Below are positions 41,799 through 45,224 of a stretch of DNA of 45,224 nucleotides, in pieces. The stretch is from Oscillospiraceae bacterium. GTDB taxonomy: Bacteria > Bacillota > Clostridia > Monoglobales > Monoglobaceae. The translations under genes were made by a program, and so were the position numbers. Where the stretch lies: assembly GCA_015068655.1 (NCBI GenBank), contig SVKC01000012.1, forward strand, positions 1-45,224, given 5' to 3'. The notes beneath the pieces are model-generated. The model had not been told where the DNA came from, made no database searches, and saw only the letters and a list, made by a program, of their open reading frames with translations. Position 1 is the first letter of the stretch. Every line of letters starts with the position of its first letter.

Positions 41799-44471
41799 TC
41801 AATAAAGACTTTTCCAGCCAAAAGTAACCGTTTCACCGAAATCAAATGCCAGGTATCTGTAATTCTCAAGCCGTGTCAGCGAAAGCAGTTCATTTCCCGA
41901 GCCAAGAGTGAAATAATGCACATCGCCGATTTTTCTGTATGTGTTTCTTGTACCTTGCGAAATCACATATACGTTTCTGTCAAGAGCTGAAAGATAATCC
42001 CGTATAACCCTGTTTTCAAAGTCAGAGCTTCCGAAAATTGAGCCTTCAACAAGCAGAAAAACATTTTCCTTGTTGCTTGCCCACAACGCATTGGCAAGCT
42101 GATTCCACTGATTTGCGTCCGTAGCACGAAGACCGCCCTTCGCACCATTCAACCTGATATAAAGGGCATTTTTGTCTTCTTTTGTCTCAAAGCCCTTTCC
42201 ACTTCCCAGAAGGAATCCTGCGGATGCCCATGACACAGCATCCTGAGCTTTCTTGTTTATCATTTTTCCCAGAAGTGTTCCCGTATCGCCTGAAAGTGCA
42301 GCCACCACAAGCTCACCGCGAACCCGACCGTCATCTATATCAAAAACATCCTGTTCAGCGGAAACAAATTTTGCCGCCTTGCTCACCTCAAGGGACAAGT
42401 CCTCAAGATAAACACATCCGCTGTCACGGTCCTCTCCCGAAAGATAGAGAACATAAATACTGTCAAGCTTCAGCGGACGAACAGCCGTATCGGGAATTGC
42501 GGCTGTCATTTTCTGCCACTGACCCGTCTTTATATCACGTCCAAAAGAGGTAATGAAGAGATTTCCGTTGCCGTCAACAAGCTGTGCCCGAAGCTCATGC
42601 TTGAAGTCCGACGGAGAAAAACAGTTCAAGGTCAATTCACGACAGCTATCCGCAAGACGAAGCTTGTCCGTGAGAGAGAAGTAAGCCCCCTTGTTCACAT
42701 CTGTTTCTGCCGTAAAATCAAAAGAAAGCTTCCCCGAATATTTCCCCGAAAGAACCTGCTCTGCACTAAGCTCAAAGCTTCCGGGCACATCCGAAGGATA
42801 TGCCTTGAACTTTCCCGACAGGTCATCAAATCCGTCGGTATAACGTTCGGGAGTACCGCCTACCGTAACAGATGCATAACTCACCGCTCCGTCACGTTTC
42901 ACCGAAATTACAGCCGTACCGCTTTTGTTTGCCCTTACCGTCTGCCCCGAAACAGATGCAACCGACGGGTCGGAGGATGTAATGTCAAATGATTCTGTAT
43001 TATTCACCTTTACATAATGCCCCACATGATCAAAAACGGCAATATCAAGATATTTCTCACCGCCTTTTTCCAGAGAAATGTGGGAATTGAGTTCAATCCC
43101 CGAAACCTCATCCACCACAAAAATTTCACAAGTGGCAGTTGCCTTGCCGCAGCTCGCAACAACAGTTGCTTCACCGCCCTTGAAAGGCACAAAAACATCT
43201 CCGTCAAAGGAACCTGAATCCGATGAAAGGACAATATTTCCGCTTATGGGACGTGAAAACTCGTCATATGCTGCCGCAGTTATTTTCACCCGTTCTCCGA
43301 CAAATACCGTATCAAATTCCGGTTTCAGCAAAATTCCTGCAACCTCTGTTCCTTTTTTGTCATAGGTCAGCCCCACTCCGTTAATAACTTTTCGGTTTTC
43401 GGTAGGAGAATTGACCGTATGCAAGCTTTCGTCAAGAACCGTTGATGCTACCATATTTGTTGAGCCGCCGCCGTCCAGATTCACCGCATATTCACAGCCC
43501 AAGGATACCATAAGCTCCGCAAGCTCGGACATATACATACCCTTGCTCATACTCTGACGTCCGTCCACAGCAACAAGAAAAAGAGTCTGTCCTGACTTGT
43601 CAATACCGATTGCACTTCTCGGGTTCTGTCCCGAAACAACGTGGGAATAGGTAGACACAGCCTTTCCCTCCGACACAAGCATAGCACCGCCGCCAAAAGC
43701 CGCATCCGCCTTGCTCACATCAGGAGTGATATAGTAGTCAAACTTTATTTCATCACCCACATTGAAGTTGTTGGCAAAGAACATATTTGAACCTTCCGAA
43801 ACCACAAGCACACACCCGTTTTCGGGAATTTCAACCGAAGGCATATTGCGACGGAATTCCTTTATTTTTCCGTCCTCAACCAAAACCTCCACAACCTCAC
43901 CGCCCGGAGCCGGAGACATACCGCCGTTGAAGTCCTTTGTGTACATAAGCACATCCCCGAAATATGAGGTATGCTTGTTCAAGTGTCTGATTTCCTGATA
44001 ATTCCAATTTGGTGCAACAGCCATAATATGAAAATCAAGATATGACATTAAAACCTGTTTGTCAATATAAGCTATCGTTGCCATAGTAGAAGGGTTTATG
44101 GGTGACTGCAAAAGCTCCCCGTCCTTCACCTCTATGCCAAGCGAAAAACCGGTATTACCCTTGAAAACAGAAAAGAAATCCGCATTGAGTGCCGCAACAA
44201 TCGAGGGTTCTGTTGCCGCAAGGCTTCCCACCGTTTCCAGAATATCCGATCCGGAATTTGATTTAAGAAGAGAAAGATTTGTATTTTCATCCGAAAGGTC
44301 AGCTCTTATATACGAATAACTGATATTTCTGTCACTGTAAAAGCTCTCTACTCTGGTAAGAGAAATACTCTCCGAGATAGGAATTGTCTCCTCATAAGAA
44401 TATATAGGAGCTGCATAAAGCTCCGTACACGAAATCAATAATGCCAAAGCAAAAACAATAATTCTTTTCAT
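41799..44471 (-). CDS. Secreted multidomain phosphodiester glycosidase (NAGPA) protein
   Basis: An 890-residue exported protein. Residues 1-20 are a signal peptide (MKRIIVFALALLISC to LYAA). The NAGPA-type domain (about 60-370) has ALNADFFS, GGGAMLVSEGK, NPRSAIGID, LVAVDGRQ and AVNLDGGGSTNM, as in phosphodiester glycosidases of sugar-phosphate polymers. Two Ig/Big2-like regions (about 370-540) and a carbohydrate-binding-like beta-sandwich (about 545-700) follow. The C-terminal domain (about 705-890) resembles an alpha/beta fold but is not recognised. The start at 44471 has AAAGGAG upstream. Array 2 lies 146 bp upstream. Probable role: processing of a cell-surface or exopolysaccharide. Confidence 0.85.
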   Translation of the reverse strand: MKRIIVFALALLISCTELYAAPIYSYEETIPISESISLTRVESFYSDRNISYSYIRADLSDENTNLSLLKSNSGSDILETVGSLAATEPSIVAALNADFFSVFKGNTGFSLGIEVKDGELLQSPINPSTMATIAYIDKQVLMSYLDFHIMAVAPNWNYQEIRHLNKHTSYFGDVLMYTKDFNGGMSPAPGGEVVEVLVEDGKIKEFRRNMPSVEIPENGCVLVVSEGSNMFFANNFNVGDEIKFDYYITPDVSKADAAFGGGAMLVSEGKAVSTYSHVVSGQNPRSAIGIDKSGQTLFLVAVDGRQSMSKGMYMSELAELMVSLGCEYAVNLDGGGSTNMVASTVLDESLHTVNSPTENRKVINGVGLTYDKKGTEVAGILLKPEFDTVFVGERVKITAAAYDEFSRPISGNIVLSSDSGSFDGDVFVPFKGGEATVVASCGKATATCEIFVVDEVSGIELNSHISLEKGGEKYLDIAVFDHVGHYVKVNNTESFDITSSDPSVASVSGQTVRANKSGTAVISVKRDGAVSYASVTVGGTPERYTDGFDDLSGKFKAYPSDVPGSFELSAEQVLSGKYSGKLSFDFTAETDVNKGAYFSLTDKLRLADSCRELTLNCFSPSDFKHELRAQLVDGNGNLFITSFGRDIKTGQWQKMTAAIPDTAVRPLKLDSIYVLYLSGEDRDSGCVYLEDLSLEVSKAAKFVSAEQDVFDIDDGRVRGELVVAALSGDTGTLLGKMINKKAQDAVSWASAGFLLGSGKGFETKEDKNALYIRLNGAKGGLRATDANQWNQLANALWASNKENVFLLVEGSIFGSSDFENRVIRDYLSALDRNVYVISQGTRNTYRKIGDVHYFTLGSGNELLSLTRLENYRYLAFDFGETVTFGWKSLY

Positions 44472-44616
44472 ACTCGCTCCTTTCAACCATTTTTTCATAC
44501 TTCATATCCTCCTGAGATTTTCATTTTTCTGTAACTTATTTACGTATTTTTCAAAACATCTCACGTTATCGAATTGATTATAGGATCAATGAACGATTTG
44601 GATGCCACGCTTTTTG

Positions 44617-44821
44617 GCGATATACTCACTTCGTTCGTGTGATATATTTTCACTCTGTTCAAATGCGATATAACCTCTCTCCGTTCGGTTGCGATATGAT
44701 ATAAATTCCTTTATCTCGTCCCGAAGGGACATATCGCATCCGTCAGGATATATCGCACCGCAAGGTATATCGCAAATTCCGTCAGGAATTTATATCGCTG
44801 ATTTCATCTTCGATGAAATCA
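44617..44821. repeat. Palindromic 4+4 array, copy 2 (GCGATAT core)
   Basis: Forward cores: 44617-44623, 44639-44645 (GTGATAT), 44665-44671, 44691-44697. Inverse cores: 44731-44737, 44750-44756, 44767-44773, 44792-44798. Hairpins include GTCCC-GAA-GGGAC at the centre, ATCC-GTCA-GGAT, ACC-GCAA-GGT and AAATTCC-GTCA-GGAATTT. The terminal stem GATTTCATC/GATGAAATC has a TTC loop (44800-44820). It aligns with array 1 end to end, with paired changes in several stems. No four-helix-bundle gene follows it on the left. Confidence 0.92.
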
Positions 44822-44859
44822 TTATATAATTAGGTGATAGAAAAGATGCGTCATTTTTA

Positions 44860-45041
44860 ATGAATTGACAACTGTCGTTGTCATGAATTGGCTAAAGCCA
44901 TGAATTGTTGCTATCGCAACATGAATTGAATTGCCTATATAATGTACGAAGTGCAATTCATGAGCCGCAAGGCTCAATTCATGAAATCACAGATTTCAAT
45001 TCACGCCGAAGGCAATTAATTGAGTTTGCTTTGCAAACTCA
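44860..45041. repeat. Palindromic 4+4 array, copy 3 (unrelated ATGAATTG core)
   Basis: Forward cores ATGAATTG: 44860-44867, 44883-44890, 44900-44907, 44921-44928. Inverse cores: CAATTCAT at 44954-44961 and 44975-44982, CAATTCAC at 44997-45004 and CAATTAAT at 45013-45020. Hairpins: ACAAC-TGTC-GTTGT, GGCT-AA-AGCC, GTTGC-TATC-GCAAC, GAGCC-GCAA-GGCTC, GAAATC-ACA-GATTTC and GCC-GAA-GGC. The terminal stem TGAGTTTGC/GCAAACTCA has a TTT loop (45021-45041). Same plan as arrays 1 and 2, but a different core. Confidence 0.92.
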
Positions 45042-45042
45042 T

Positions 45043-45070
45043 TATATAAAGACTGTATAATTTAGATGCC
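45043..45070. repeat. Dispersed repeat C, copy 2
   Basis: 28 bases matching 7035-7062 at about 24 positions. It directly follows the terminal hairpin of array 3 and ends TTTAGATGCC. Confidence 0.5.
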
Positions 45071-45075
45071 TTTCC

Positions 45076-45122
45076 AAAGGCTTCTCCTTGAGGGGAACTG
45101 TCACGAAGTGACTGATGAGGTG
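45076..45122. repeat. Two-hairpin intergenic repeat, copy 2
   Basis: It matches 3297-3343. The GTCACGAAGTGAC hairpin (45100-45112) is intact, while the first stem has lost pairing through a C-to-T change and a missing base. Confidence 0.8.
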
Positions 45123-45224
45123 TTAATACTATTCAGTATATTTTCGCAAAAACTCTCAAATCTTTGGTTAACATCCAAATTTGAATAATGGTGTATTTGT
45201 TTTGCATTTACTCTATTTGCTTAT

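Larger units (their letters stand above)
44472..45224. other. Gene-free region with two palindromic arrays and dispersed repeats
   Basis: No credible coding sequence is seen. From left to right there are about 145 bases of leader for the NAGPA gene, array 2 (44617-44821), array 3 (44860-45041), a repeat C copy (45043-45070) and a two-hairpin repeat copy (45076-45122). About 100 AT-rich bases with nothing recognised run to the window end. Confidence 0.7.

Overview
The window reads as chromosomal DNA of a low-to-mid GC, Gram-positive anaerobe of the Clostridia, probably a gut member of the Oscillospirales or a relative. The basis is the strong AGGAGG-type ribosome sites, the Firmicutes-type genes (Asp23/YloV/RecG block, DUF4364, DegV, AddA, YitT, UgtP-like glycosyltransferase) and the plant and mucin sugar genes. 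No database was consulted, so the taxon is an inference.

Layout. At 1-230, two consensus promoters point left off the window edge, as upstream of a stable-RNA operon. At 329-2255 are a D-Ala-D-Ala carboxypeptidase and MTA/SAH nucleosidase. At 2305-8263, mostly leftward, are an AraC regulator, two orphan genes set between copies of an intergenic repeat, a GH29 alpha-L-fucosidase, a YitT membrane protein and a secreted WG-repeat protein. At 8532-10443 is a two-gene HexNAc salvage operon (nucleotidyltransferase plus NahK-like kinase). At 10480-17248 are a small phosphatase, 5-formyl-THF cyclo-ligase, an SGNH esterase and the leftward uxaB-uxaA-uxaC hexuronate operon with a divergent AraC regulator; a class II aldolase follows. 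At 18419-33725 is a long leftward housekeeping block: dUTPase, DUF554, feoB, feoA, a GT28 glycosyltransferase, addA, an RluA-type synthase, mnmG, DUF4364, DegV, trmL, the comM-like ATPase and rlmB. At 33825-34660 are a small membrane protein, a four-helix-bundle (S23/Avd-like) protein and a structured repeat array. At 34886-39284 are Asp23, a FakA-like kinase, recG and a 47-residue protein. At 39332-44471, leftward, are a ureidoglycolate-lyase-like protein, FucU, a hypothetical protein, an acyltransferase and a large secreted phosphodiester-glycosidase-type protein. At 44472-45224 there is no gene, but two more structured arrays and a dispersed repeat.

The genes fit a saprophyte of plant and mucin glycans: fucose release and mutarotation, galacturonate catabolism through tagaturonate and altronate, and activation of free N-acetylhexosamines. 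DegV (FakB type) and the DAK2 protein (FakA type) could together phosphorylate exogenous fatty acids.

The most unusual content is a family of palindromic arrays. Each complete array has four copies of a short core in one orientation, then four in the inverse orientation, with a small hairpin between neighbouring cores and a long hairpin at the right end. Two arrays (34459-34660 and 44617-44821) use the core GCGATAT. A third (44860-45041) has the same 4+4 plan but an unrelated core, ATGAATTG. A half-array lies at 4592-4710. The array at 34459 abuts the ribosome site of the four-helix-bundle gene. Conserved architecture with changing sequence, including paired changes in the stems, suggests a selected RNA or single-strand DNA structure, possibly a mobile element served by that protein.
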